From Glaciimonas sp. PAMC28666 (GTDB taxonomy: Bacteria; Pseudomonadota; Gammaproteobacteria; Burkholderiales; Burkholderiaceae_D): DNA of 64,000 nucleotides. Within the stretch, counting starts at the first letter, position 1, and each line of letters opens with the position of its first letter. Position numbers and translations under genes: made by a program. Of this stretch, positions 1 to 7,628 are shown in pieces. Under the pieces are notes generated by a model that had not been told where the DNA came from, searched no databases, and was given only the letters and a program-made list of their open reading frames with translations. Where the stretch lies: contig NZ_CP070304.1 in NCBI RefSeq assembly GCF_016917355.1, forward strand, positions 3,472,001-3,536,000, in the 5' to 3' direction.

Positions 1-543
1 CGTGTTCCTTTTCTTCTGACCAAAAAAGCCGACTTGGTGATCGCCTCTTTTTCCATCACCGATGCGCGTAAGAAGGTCATTGATTTTTCTAATCCGTACG
101 GCGTAATTCAAGTTGTGGTTGGCGGCCCGGTCAAACAAAAAATTGGCGCGTTCACTGACCTGATCGGGAAAACTGTGGCTGTCACCCGAGGAACCACCAG
201 CGACATGGAGCTAACTCTTGGCGTGAAAGAAATCTCTGGCGTGAACATTGTCCGTTATGAAGATGACGCGACCACCAACACTGCGGTGTCGACCGGACAG
301 CAAGACTATATCGCCGCAGCGATGAGTGTGATTCCGGCAGTCAAAAAAGCCAATCCGTCGCGCGATGTCGAAACGAAATTTATCATGAAGACTTTCCCAC
401 TCGGTATCGGTATCCGAAAGAACGATCCTGAATTGAGAGCGTATCTGGATAAATGGGTCCAGATCAATCTTAAAAACGGCAAGCTGAACGACATTTACAA
501 AAAATATTTTGGCGTCTCGCTTCCTGCCGACATGCTTAACTAA
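1..543 (+). CDS. Amino-acid-type ABC transporter substrate-binding protein, 3' part
   Basis: The reading frame is open from the first base and ends in TAA, so the gene begins before the window and only its last 180 residues are present. The visible part is the second half of a family 3 periplasmic solute-binding protein: an ASFSITDARKKVIDFSNPY stretch, which is the typical 'T..R....DFS.PY' hinge signature, then the second lobe and a closing LNDIYKKYFG segment. Family members bind polar amino acids or opines in the periplasm and deliver them to a two-permease ABC importer. The gene lies 31 bp before a UxaA-family dehydratase on the same strand. The ligand could therefore be an acid fed to the enzymes downstream, but this family more often binds amino acids. 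The permease and ATPase genes are not visible. The family is clear and the ligand is unknown. Confidence 0.85.
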   Translation, partial: RVPFLLTKKADLVIASFSITDARKKVIDFSNPYGVIQVVVGGPVKQKIGAFTDLIGKTVAVTRGTTSDMELTLGVKEISGVNIVRYEDDATTNTAVSTGQQDYIAAAMSVIPAVKKANPSRDVETKFIMKTFPLGIGIRKNDPELRAYLDKWVQINLKNGKLNDIYKKYFGVSLPADMLN

Positions 544-574
544 ACTGGATTAACTAGACTGGACTTATTCTGAC

Positions 575-2161
575 ATGCCTGATATAAAAAATTTGATAAG
601 CCCTGCTGCTGCAACGTCGGCTGCAGCACCAGCGAATGCAGCCCATGCGGTGAGACTGCACGCGGAAGATGACGTTGTAATCGCACGCAGCCAGCTGGTG
701 GGTGGCACGGTCCTGGCCGGCGAAGATGTTCGCGTCTCCGGCTTGATACCCTCTGGCCATAAAGTAGCGGTTCGGCAGATTGAACAAGGCCAGGCAGTCA
801 GACGTTACGGGCAAATTATCGGCTTTGCCAGCCGTACGATTCTGCCCGGCGAGCATGTGCATACCCATAATCTGGTCATGGGTGAATTTGTCCGTGATTA
901 TGCATTCTGCGTCGATGCAAAACCCACTGTGTTGAAAGAGACACCGGCGACGTTTGACGGCATCGTTCGCGCCAACGGTCGGGTTGCCACCCGCAACTAT
1001 ATTGGGATACTGACGTCCGTTAATTGCTCCGCCACTGTGGCAAGGGCGATCGCGGATCGCTTTCGCAGGGATATTTTTCCAGAAGCGTTGCGCGCATTTC
1101 CGAATGTCGATGGCGTGGTGGCGCTGACCCACGGTGCTGGTTGCGCCGTTGACCCGGAGGGCGAAGGACTGGCCATGCTCCAGCGCACTTTGGGCGGCTA
1201 TGCAAACCATCCAAATTTTGCCGGCGTGTTAGTCATCGGCCTTGGCTGCGAAACTAACCAGATCTCCAGAATCATGGAAACCCAAGGTCTGGTCGAAGCC
1301 GATTTTCTTAAAACGTTCAATATTCAGGAAACCGGCGGAACCGCCAAAACCATTGCGCATGGTGTCGACCTCATCAATCAGATGCTGGCTGAAGCCAACC
1401 GGGTTCACCGCCAACCGGTGCCCGCAAGCCATCTGGTGGTCGGTTTGCAATGCGGCGGCTCGGATGGCTATTCGGGCATCTCGGCCAATCCATCCCTGGG
1501 CGCTGCCGTCGATCTGCTGGTCCAGAACGGCGGGACCGCAATCCTGTCCGAAACACCAGAAATCTATGGAGCTGAACATCTGTTGACACGCCGTGCCGTC
1601 AGTCGCGAGATTGGTGAAAAGCTGGTCAGCCGGATTCACTGGTGGGAAGAATACTGTGCCAGGAACAACGCTGCGATGAACAACAATCCCTCGGCTGGAA
1701 ACAAGGCAGGTGGACTAACCACGGTGCTGGAAAAATCTCTGGGCGGGATTGCCAAAGGCGGCAATACCAATCTGGTCGAGGTCTACGAATACGCTGAACC
1801 GGTGAAGGCCCGCGGCCTGGTTTTTATGGACACTCCGGGTTATGACCCGATATCCGCTACCGGTCAGGTAGCCGGCGGGGCAAATCTCATCTGCTTCACC
1901 ACGGGACGCGGCTCCGCTTACGGTTGCGCACCTACCCCATCCCTGAAAATTGCGACCAACAATGCGCTCTGGAAGCGCCAGCAAGAAGACATGGATCTGA
2001 ACTGCGGCACCATTCTTACCGGTGAATCCACCATCGAAGAAAAAGGCAGAGAGCTGTTTCAGCTGATGCTCGACACTGCCTCCGGCAAACGTAGCTGCAG
2101 CGAGACACACGGATATGGACAAAACGAATTTGTGCCATGGCAAATTGGCGCGATCACCTGA
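575..2161 (+). CDS. UxaA-family sugar-acid dehydratase (altronate/galactarate dehydratase type)
   Basis: The 528-residue protein has the two-part layout of full-length UxaA/GarD enzymes: an N-terminal SAF-type domain (about residues 25-105), a linker, and the catalytic part starting near RNYIGILTSVNCSATVA. Conserved blocks include the THGAGCA loop, GLGCETNQ, GLQCGGSDGYSGISANP and the C-terminal GQNEFVPWQIGA. These enzymes are metal-dependent and remove water from sugar acids such as D-altronate or galactarate to give a 2-keto-3-deoxy acid. The length fits the family. The next gene is an AraD-type dehydratase acting on five-carbon 2-keto-3-deoxy acids, and the third is a ketoglutarate semialdehyde dehydrogenase. 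The true substrate may therefore be a pentonate or an aldarate rather than altronate. The upstream Shine-Dalgarno is weak. Family assignment is firm and the substrate is not. Confidence 0.8.
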   Translation: MPDIKNLISPAAATSAAAPANAAHAVRLHAEDDVVIARSQLVGGTVLAGEDVRVSGLIPSGHKVAVRQIEQGQAVRRYGQIIGFASRTILPGEHVHTHNLVMGEFVRDYAFCVDAKPTVLKETPATFDGIVRANGRVATRNYIGILTSVNCSATVARAIADRFRRDIFPEALRAFPNVDGVVALTHGAGCAVDPEGEGLAMLQRTLGGYANHPNFAGVLVIGLGCETNQISRIMETQGLVEADFLKTFNIQETGGTAKTIAHGVDLINQMLAEANRVHRQPVPASHLVVGLQCGGSDGYSGISANPSLGAAVDLLVQNGGTAILSETPEIYGAEHLLTRRAVSREIGEKLVSRIHWWEEYCARNNAAMNNNPSAGNKAGGLTTVLEKSLGGIAKGGNTNLVEVYEYAEPVKARGLVFMDTPGYDPISATGQVAGGANLICFTTGRGSAYGCAPTPSLKIATNNALWKRQQEDMDLNCGTILTGESTIEEKGRELFQLMLDTASGKRSCSETHGYGQNEFVPWQIGAIT

Positions 2162-2226
2162 TGGTTAACTTCTTCGATTTCATCTGAAAGACGAGGAATA
2201 CACAGCTAACAACGGAATAAAAAATC

Positions 2227-3156
2227 ATGACTAACGATAATCACAAATCTGCCTACCGCGGCGTATTTCCAGTCGCGCCGACCATTTTTGACGAACAGGG
2301 CAATCTGGATCTGGACGGGCAGCGCCGCTGTCTCGATTTCATGATCGACGCCGGTTCCGACGGCATTTGCATTCTCGCCAATTTTTCAGAGCAGTTTGTG
2401 CTCAGCGATGACGAACGCACGGTTTTGATCAACACCGCGCTGGAACACGTTGCCGGGCGCGTGCCTGTCATTGTCACAACCAGCCACTTCAGCTCGCGTA
2501 TTTGCGCTGAGCGCAGCCGCAGTGCGCAGGATGCCGGTGCAGCAATGGTGATGATCATGCCGCCATATCATGGCGCCACATTCCGCGTCGCCGAGCGCGG
2601 CATCGAAGCCTTTTTCAAGGTTGTCTCGGACGCCATCGATATTCCGATCATGATTCAGGATGCGCCGGTCAGCGGGACTACATTGTCTGCGCCATTTCTG
2701 GCAAAAATGGCCAAGGAAATCGACAACGTTTCTTACTTCAAAATCGAAGTACCGCAAGCGGCGGCAAAGCTGCGCGAACTGATCGAACTTGGCGGCAGTG
2801 CCATTCTGGGGCCGTGGGATGGTGAAGAAGCCATCACGCTGATGGCTGATCTGGATGCTGGCGCGACAGGCGCAATGACCGGAGGCGGTTTCCCGGACGG
2901 GATTCGTAAAATTATTGACGCTTATCAAGCAGGTCATCACGAGCAAGCTGCAGAACATTACCAACAATGGTTGCCGCTGATTAATTTTGAAAATCGACAA
3001 GGCGGCCTGGCGACTTGCAAAACCCTCATGAGAGAAGGCGGAATTATTTCATGCGACGCAGTACGCCATCCTCTTCAACCTATGCATCCGGCAACCCGTG
3101 CCGGGCTGATGCAGATCGCGCGCCGTCTTGACCCGCTAGTCTTGCGTTGGGCTTGA
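2227..3156 (+). CDS. araD: 2-keto-3-deoxy-L-arabonate dehydratase-like (DHDPS superfamily)
   Basis: This 309-residue protein belongs to the dihydrodipicolinate synthase/N-acetylneuraminate lyase superfamily of Schiff-base TIM barrels. It opens with YRGVFPVAPTIFDEQG and carries the YFKIE strand with the catalytic lysine. GPWDGEEAITL and GATGAMTGGG follow, and it closes with RRLDPLVLRWA. These features and the length are those I associate with AraD of the non-phosphorylating L-arabinose pathway, which dehydrates 2-keto-3-deoxy-L-arabonate to 2-oxoglutarate semialdehyde. It differs from the 5-keto-4-deoxyglucarate dehydratase branch, whose N-terminus looks unlike this one. The flanking genes agree: a sugar-acid dehydratase before it and a semialdehyde dehydrogenase after it, all on one strand with gaps of about 70 bp. 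A hydroxyproline-pathway deaminase of the same superfamily is the main alternative. Confidence 0.75.
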   Translation: MTNDNHKSAYRGVFPVAPTIFDEQGNLDLDGQRRCLDFMIDAGSDGICILANFSEQFVLSDDERTVLINTALEHVAGRVPVIVTTSHFSSRICAERSRSAQDAGAAMVMIMPPYHGATFRVAERGIEAFFKVVSDAIDIPIMIQDAPVSGTTLSAPFLAKMAKEIDNVSYFKIEVPQAAAKLRELIELGGSAILGPWDGEEAITLMADLDAGATGAMTGGGFPDGIRKIIDAYQAGHHEQAAEHYQQWLPLINFENRQGGLATCKTLMREGGIISCDAVRHPLQPMHPATRAGLMQIARRLDPLVLRWA

Positions 3157-3229
3157 TAACACGACCGGTCACGGCAAACAATAGCAGTGCAAGCAGCAGC
3201 TTCACTGCGCATTTTTCAAGGAATTCAAG

Positions 3230-4822
3230 ATGCAAATTTTAGGTGAATTATTGATCGGGAACCGGGCTGTACGCGGTATGAACGGCGCCATCAACGCTGT
3301 CAATCCAACTTCCGGAGAAATACTCGGGCCTGATTTTGGCGGCGCCATGCATGAGAATCTGGAGCAGGCATGCGCGTTGGCGTGGCAGGCATTTGATCGT
3401 TATCGCGAAACTTCGCTCGAAGCGCGCGCAGTTTTTTTAGAGACGATAGCCCAAAATATTCTGGACCTGGGCGACGCTTTGATTGCGCGTTGTGTCAGCG
3501 AAAGCGGCTTGCCGCGTGCCCGTATCGAAGGCGAGCGCGGGCGCACCGTCGGCCAACTTCGCATGTTCGCCGCGGTGGTCAGAAGCGGCGACTATCTCGA
3601 AACCCGGATCGATCCGGCCCAACCTGAAAGAAAGCCGTTTGCGCGGGTAGATTTGCGACTTCGCAACATTCCGGTAGGCCCCGTAGCCGTGTTCGGTGCC
3701 AGTAATTTCCCGCTCGCTTTTTCTGTCGCCGGTGGCGATACAGCATCGGCGCTGGCAGCAGGCTGCCCGGTGGTCGTCAAGGCCCACTCGGCACACCCAG
3801 GCACCTCCGAGATGATTGGTCGGGCAGTTCAAAAAGCCGTCATGGATTGTGATTTTCCGGAGGGAACATTCTCACTGCTGTTCGACAGTGGGCGCAGTAT
3901 CGGTCAAGGCCTGGTGTCCGATCATCGCATCAAGGCAGTCGGCTTTACCGGCTCACGTACCGGCGGCACCGCGTTGATGCAACTTGCGGCCGTCAGACCA
4001 GAGCCGATTCCGGTGTATGCCGAAATGAGCAGCATCAATCCAGTGCTACTGTTCCCCCATGCGCTGTCCAGTCGCGCAGAGTCTATCGGCAAGGAATTTG
4101 TCGGCTCGCTGGTACTGGGATCTGGACAATTCTGTACCAATCCCGGTCTTATCCTGGCCGTCGAGGGCCCGGATCTGAACACCTTTATGGACGCAGCGAA
4201 GATAGCGCTGAATCAACAAGCAGCATCGACCATGCTCACGCCGGGGATCCACCAAGCCTACGATACAAGCGTCAAAACGATCGGTGCGCACCCTGAAGTC
4301 CGCACCGAGGCGCGCAGCCAAAGCGGCACGCAATATCAAGGACAGGCCGCGCTGTTTTCCACGACAGCGGAAGCGTTTCAAAAACATGCCGAATTGCAAG
4401 AAGAGATATTCGGTGCGTCGTCGTTGGTGGTTCGCTGTCCGGATTTGGCGGCGATGCTTGATATTGTAGAAAACCTCGAAGGTCAATTGACAGCGTCGCT
4501 GCATATTGAAGAAGCAGATCATGCCGAGGTCCGTGCATTCTTGCCTGCGCTGGAACGTCGGGTAGGGCGCATTCTGGTGAATGGATTCGGGACCGGTGTA
4601 GAAGTGGGTCACGCGATGGTGCATGGCGGTCCATACCCGTCGACAGCCGATGGTCGCTCAACCTCCGTCGGCAGTCTGGCTATTTTCCGGTTTCTGCGCC
4701 CGGTAAGCTATCAGGATATGCCGGAATCACTGCTGCCGGACGCGCTGAAGACAGGAAATCCGCTTTCTCTTACACGTCGGGTGGACGGTCGGTTGCAATC
4801 CAGCAATGCCAATGTCGTGTAA
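3230..4822 (+). CDS. Alpha-ketoglutarate semialdehyde dehydrogenase (NADP-type ALDH), first copy
   Basis: The 530-residue aldehyde dehydrogenase has the nucleotide-binding [23 protein letters not shown] region (about residues 160-182), the catalytic glutamate in the YAEMSSINP block and the catalytic cysteine at residue 302 in [10 protein letters not shown]. The sequence style is that of the KGSADH class, which oxidises 2-oxoglutarate semialdehyde to 2-oxoglutarate. That is the last step of oxidative L-arabinose, D-xylose, galactarate and hydroxyproline breakdown. Its place after an AraD-type dehydratase supports this role. A clear paralogue lies at 55678-57255 in the pentose cluster, and long blocks around the active site are identical or nearly so. 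The start ATG follows AAGGA with suitable spacing. Confidence 0.88.
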
Positions 4823-4857
4823 TTAAGTTTGCGGTTTAAAAACCGTTGTCTCTCCTA

Positions 4858-4885
4858 CTCCCCAGAAATAGCTATTTTTGGGGAG
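4858..4885. terminator. Hairpin between convergent genes
   Basis: A 28-bp inverted repeat (CTCCCC-AGAAATAG / CTATTTTT-GGGGAG) forms an almost perfect hairpin with one mismatch. It sits between the dehydrogenase ending at 4822 (plus) and the small gene ending at 4889 (minus). There is no long T tract after it, so terminator function is inferred from the position. Confidence 0.5.
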
Positions 4886-4888
4886 CTG

Positions 4889-5203
4889 CTATTCGGCAGC
4901 GGTTTTTGTGCGGTTCTCAAGGCCATCAATACGCGCCGCAGCAAGTTCCCCCAATAGATGCGCCGACGTCAACGCCATCCGAAACAGCCGATCCGTATCA
5001 GCAATATTCAGCGTCGGGATCGTATCGCTGTCACGATCCATGGTGCTGAAATGCCCTAAATCTACGCAGGTCTGGATGCCGTGGCAGATATCTTTTGTCA
5101 TCGCATAAAATTGCGCGACCGGATCGGTTTTGTATTCGCAAGGTAGCCATGAAAATGACTGATGCAGGGCATCTGGGATTGGTGAAGACGGCTGCTTGCT
5201 CAT
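4889..5203 (-). CDS. Small conserved-type protein, possibly DUF3077-like
   Basis: I do not recognise a function. The 104-residue product starts MSKQPSSPIPDAL and is predicted soluble. It has no signal peptide or membrane segment and ends in a helical stretch containing LLGELAAARIDGLE. That ending resembles the small DUF3077/DUF6124 proteins of pseudomonads and burkholderias, but this is a weak, memory-based resemblance. The start at 5203 is preferred over the longer frame because GGAAGAG lies seven bases upstream. It stands alone between the sugar-acid operon and the siderophore locus and points the same way as the exporter gene. It is not an MbtH-like protein, because the conserved MbtH tryptophan/proline signature is absent. 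Confidence 0.6.
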   Translation of the reverse strand: MSKQPSSPIPDALHQSFSWLPCEYKTDPVAQFYAMTKDICHGIQTCVDLGHFSTMDRDSDTIPTLNIADTDRLFRMALTSAHLLGELAAARIDGLENRTKTAAE

Positions 5204-5521
5204 GATTTTCTCTTCCTTGCAGGGCACTGTATCAACCCCGATAAGCCGGTTATGAAAAGGCCGCGTGCGGGCCCAAGGCTTGAACTGCTTTTGCTTCGGT
5301 CATTTCTTAATGGGATGGTTGAGGTAATGATAAATGGGCGTGATTAGACGCAATGCTTCTCGGCATGATTGTTTCTTTTTTTCTGTTAAAGAGAGTCCCG
5401 TTATCAAGCGGGGTGGGCGGCAAATAGTAGGGTTGATAAACTGGCGAAAAAAGTAAACCCAGCAAGCCCGAGGGCTTCCCTGCCACCGCCGCCCAGAGAG
5501 GACGTACGAAGACAGACATAC

Positions 5522-5556
5522 AAAAAAACGGCATTGCGCCGTCTGTGCGTTTTTTT
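5522..5556. terminator. Possible bidirectional hairpin terminator
   Basis: A five-base-pair stem (ACGGC/GCCGT) with loop ATTGC is preceded by seven A residues. Seven T residues follow after a short spacer, so either strand would carry a U tract. The stem is short, so the call is tentative. Confidence 0.35.
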
Positions 5557-5696
5557 CGGTCAGGTTATCAAGCCCGTTCCCCCTTTTTTTGAGGGACTCG
5601 CAAACGATAGCGGAGTTTTCATTGAAGCGCAAACATTTTAAAAAAGTGCTTACTCTTCATTTGCAACGAAACTATCCGAGGTTGCGGCCAACCAAT

Positions 5697-5723
5697 AAAA
5701 AAGCCGCATCCAACAGGATGCGG
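5697..5723 (-). terminator. Rho-independent terminator of the siderophore exporter gene
   Basis: A perfect 8-bp stem (CCGCATCC / GGATGCGG) with a four-base loop lies 36 bp after the exporter stop codon. Read on the minus strand it runs into a run of T residues (5702-5697). This is a standard intrinsic terminator. Confidence 0.8.
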
Positions 5724-5758
5724 GTTAGATTTCAATTTATTCGGACCGAGACGGTCAG

Positions 5759-7441
5759 TCAGGCCTGCGCAAGCATCGCTGTCGGATGCGCATCCTCATC
5801 AACAATCATGCCGTTTTCCAGTTTAATACACCGGTCCGCGAGATGGAAATAACGGTCGTCATGGGTGATGGCGAGGACTGCTTTTCCACGGGCTGCCAGC
5901 TCTGGCAATAACTCCTGATAAAACACGGCTTTAAACATCGGGTCTTGATCCGCTGCCCATTCGTCGAATAAATAAAACGGGCGATCTTCAAGATAGGCGA
6001 CGACCAAAGCCAGTCTTTTGCGTTGGCCCTGCGATAGTTCTCTGGTTGAAAATGCACCGTTGACGATTTTTACTTTGTGATCCAGATGAAGTTTTGCCAG
6101 CAGCGCATTGGCGCGTGCATCAAGGTCACTCTTGGTGGGGGAACTGATGCCGAGCAATGATTCAAACAAATGAAAATCAGAAAATACCGCTGAGAAAAGT
6201 TGCCGATATTGCGGTCGATTGGCATCGTCGATTATTTGACCATCGACCCGCACGTCCGCACCTTCGGGCGTGTAGAGTCCCACCAATAATTTGGCGAGCG
6301 TGGTTTTTCCACTGCCATTGCCGCCTACCAAAAATGTCAGTTCACCCGGTTTAAAGGTCAGGTCCATTGGGCCGAACTGGAACATGCCGTCTTCTTTTTC
6401 GCGGTAATAGCGGTGCGTCAGGCCTTTGATAGTGAGTTGCTGGAAAGCGTCAAATGTGGTGGACCGGGTATCATTTTCAACATCTTGCAGTTCTTGCAGT
6501 ACGTTTTCAATACGACCTAGCGAAACCCGGGCAGCATTGAGCGTCGGCAGGTTGTTGAGGACGCCGTCCAGCGGCACCAGCATGAATAAGAACACGATCA
6601 CATAACCGGCCAACACTTTGAAATCGATCACTGCAATCTGGCTCGGTAGAAAAATGACCACGCCAAGAAATACGTAAAACAGAAACAAAATCCAGCCCAC
6701 GCCAACCGCGTACGACACGAAGGCTTTAGTGCGATGGAGGCGCACGGCGTCGATCTCAGGATTGAGGGATTCGCGCATAAAACTTCTGGCGCGCTCGCGA
6801 TGTAGTTTCAGTTCTTTGGCACCCGCGAACAGGGCATTGAAGTAGCCGAACAGCTTGTCTTGCGCGACCCCGGCGGCTTCCAGCGCCCGGATGGCGCGGG
6901 CGTCGCCCAGTCGATAGCCGAGTGAGCCAGTGACGACCACGGCACTGGCCAGGAAGAACACCGGCCATGATAAATACGCCAGGTACGCGAGGCATCCCGC
7001 GACGATGGAACCATGCATCAACAAGTTGGGCAGCGCAAAGAACAGCATCGACACGTTGGTGGCGTCTTCGGTGACGATCGACTGCGCGCGTGCGGCACCT
7101 AATTTTTCCACATCGCGATAGGACGCGCTGGCAACCCGCTGCGAAATATGCTCGCGCATTTTGCTCATGGTCCCCTGGCTTAGTTGTGCAAACAGCACGC
7201 CGCCCAAAATCCGGCTCACCAGCGTTAAGACGGCTAGTCCGGCAAATTTCCAGGCCAACGGCGTCAGCGCTGCGGGCGAAGCCGTTAGCGCATGGTTGAT
7301 GAGCGCGACCAGCGACACGCTAGACAGTCCGTTGACGACGCAGGCGATCAAGGCTATCGCCAGAGGCCAGCGCGAACGATAAAGGAGTGACAACAAAAGC
7401 CGGGTGGCCGGTCGATTTTTTTGCAGCGGTGGAGTCTTCAT
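5759..7441 (-). CDS. PvdE/SyrD-type cyclic-peptide/siderophore ABC exporter
   Basis: This is a fused exporter: an N-terminal six-helix membrane domain (roughly the first 320 residues) and a C-terminal ATPase with Walker A GGNGSGKTT, signature LSQGQRKRLAL and Walker B YLFDEWAADQDP. The shortened membrane domain and the WAADQDP motif are typical of the PvdE/SyrD cyclic-peptide exporter family, which moves pyoverdine or ornibactin precursors across the inner membrane. It is divergent from the NRPS genes, as expected for their exporter. The frame is open to 7639, but a near-consensus sigma promoter at 7496-7472 would start transcription near 7465. I therefore prefer the ATG at 7441 (560 residues); the ATG at 7465 is the alternative. 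The ribosome-binding site is weak for both. Confidence 0.9.
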   Translation of the reverse strand: MKTPPLQKNRPATRLLLSLLYRSRWPLAIALIACVVNGLSSVSLVALINHALTASPAALTPLAWKFAGLAVLTLVSRILGGVLFAQLSQGTMSKMREHISQRVASASYRDVEKLGAARAQSIVTEDATNVSMLFFALPNLLMHGSIVAGCLAYLAYLSWPVFFLASAVVVTGSLGYRLGDARAIRALEAAGVAQDKLFGYFNALFAGAKELKLHRERARSFMRESLNPEIDAVRLHRTKAFVSYAVGVGWILFLFYVFLGVVIFLPSQIAVIDFKVLAGYVIVFLFMLVPLDGVLNNLPTLNAARVSLGRIENVLQELQDVENDTRSTTFDAFQQLTIKGLTHRYYREKEDGMFQFGPMDLTFKPGELTFLVGGNGSGKTTLAKLLVGLYTPEGADVRVDGQIIDDANRPQYRQLFSAVFSDFHLFESLLGISSPTKSDLDARANALLAKLHLDHKVKIVNGAFSTRELSQGQRKRLALVVAYLEDRPFYLFDEWAADQDPMFKAVFYQELLPELAARGKAVLAITHDDRYFHLADRCIKLENGMIVDEDAHPTAMLAQA

Positions 7442-7471
7442 CGGATTCACAAAAGTGGGTGTCATTCGATA

Positions 7472-7496
7472 GACGTTTGGGGTGCGCAAATAATTA
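7472..7496 (-). promoter_or_regulatory. Near-match iron-starvation sigma promoter for the exporter
   Basis: On the minus strand the sequence reads TAAT-N17-CGTC, one base off the TAAA-N17-CGTC pattern found at two other places in this locus. The -10-like CGTC lies 31 bp before the ATG at 7441. The call is inferred from the pattern and the divergent arrangement. Confidence 0.5.
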
Positions 7497-7524
7497 GCGT
7501 TGTTTTCTGCGTGAAAAAGTACGC

Positions 7525-7549
7525 TAAAAAAAAATCGCTGCCGTTCGTC
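7525..7549 (+). promoter_or_regulatory. PvdS/OrbS-type ECF sigma promoter for the NRPS operon
   Basis: TAAA at 7525-7528 and CGTC at 7546-7549 are separated by exactly 17 bp, which equals the PvdS iron-starvation box TAAA(T)-N16-CGT. It lies 80 bp before the first NRPS start codon. The same spaced pattern recurs at 24724-24748. The sigma factor gene is not in the window. Confidence 0.7.
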
Positions 7550-7628
7550 AATCGGTTGTAAGCCCGATTTTTGATGGTGATGGTTGCAGTGACGAGATGA
7601 AGGCAAAAGAAGAGAAGATGAGGAACCG

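Larger units (their letters stand above)
5204..5758. other. Intergenic stretch with hairpins but no convincing gene
   Basis: These 555 bp lie between the small protein gene and the exporter. I found two hairpins, listed separately. The open frames here (for example minus strand 5632-5300) have low-complexity, Arg/Cys-rich translations with no recognisable family and no good ribosome-binding site, so I do not call them. A small RNA could be present, but nothing in the bases proves it. Confidence 0.4.

Noticed and set aside
554-1210. Long minus-strand open frame opposite the UxaA-family gene
   Set aside because: It overlaps a clearly conserved gene in full, and its translation (rich in Arg, His and Cys) matches no family.
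4889-5203. Small gene next to the siderophore locus as an MbtH-like protein
   Set aside because: It is longer than MbtH proteins and lacks their conserved Trp-Pro core.
5300-5632. 110-residue minus-strand frame in the intergenic stretch
   Set aside because: Low-quality composition, no family likeness and no good ribosome-binding site; two frames compete over the same bases.
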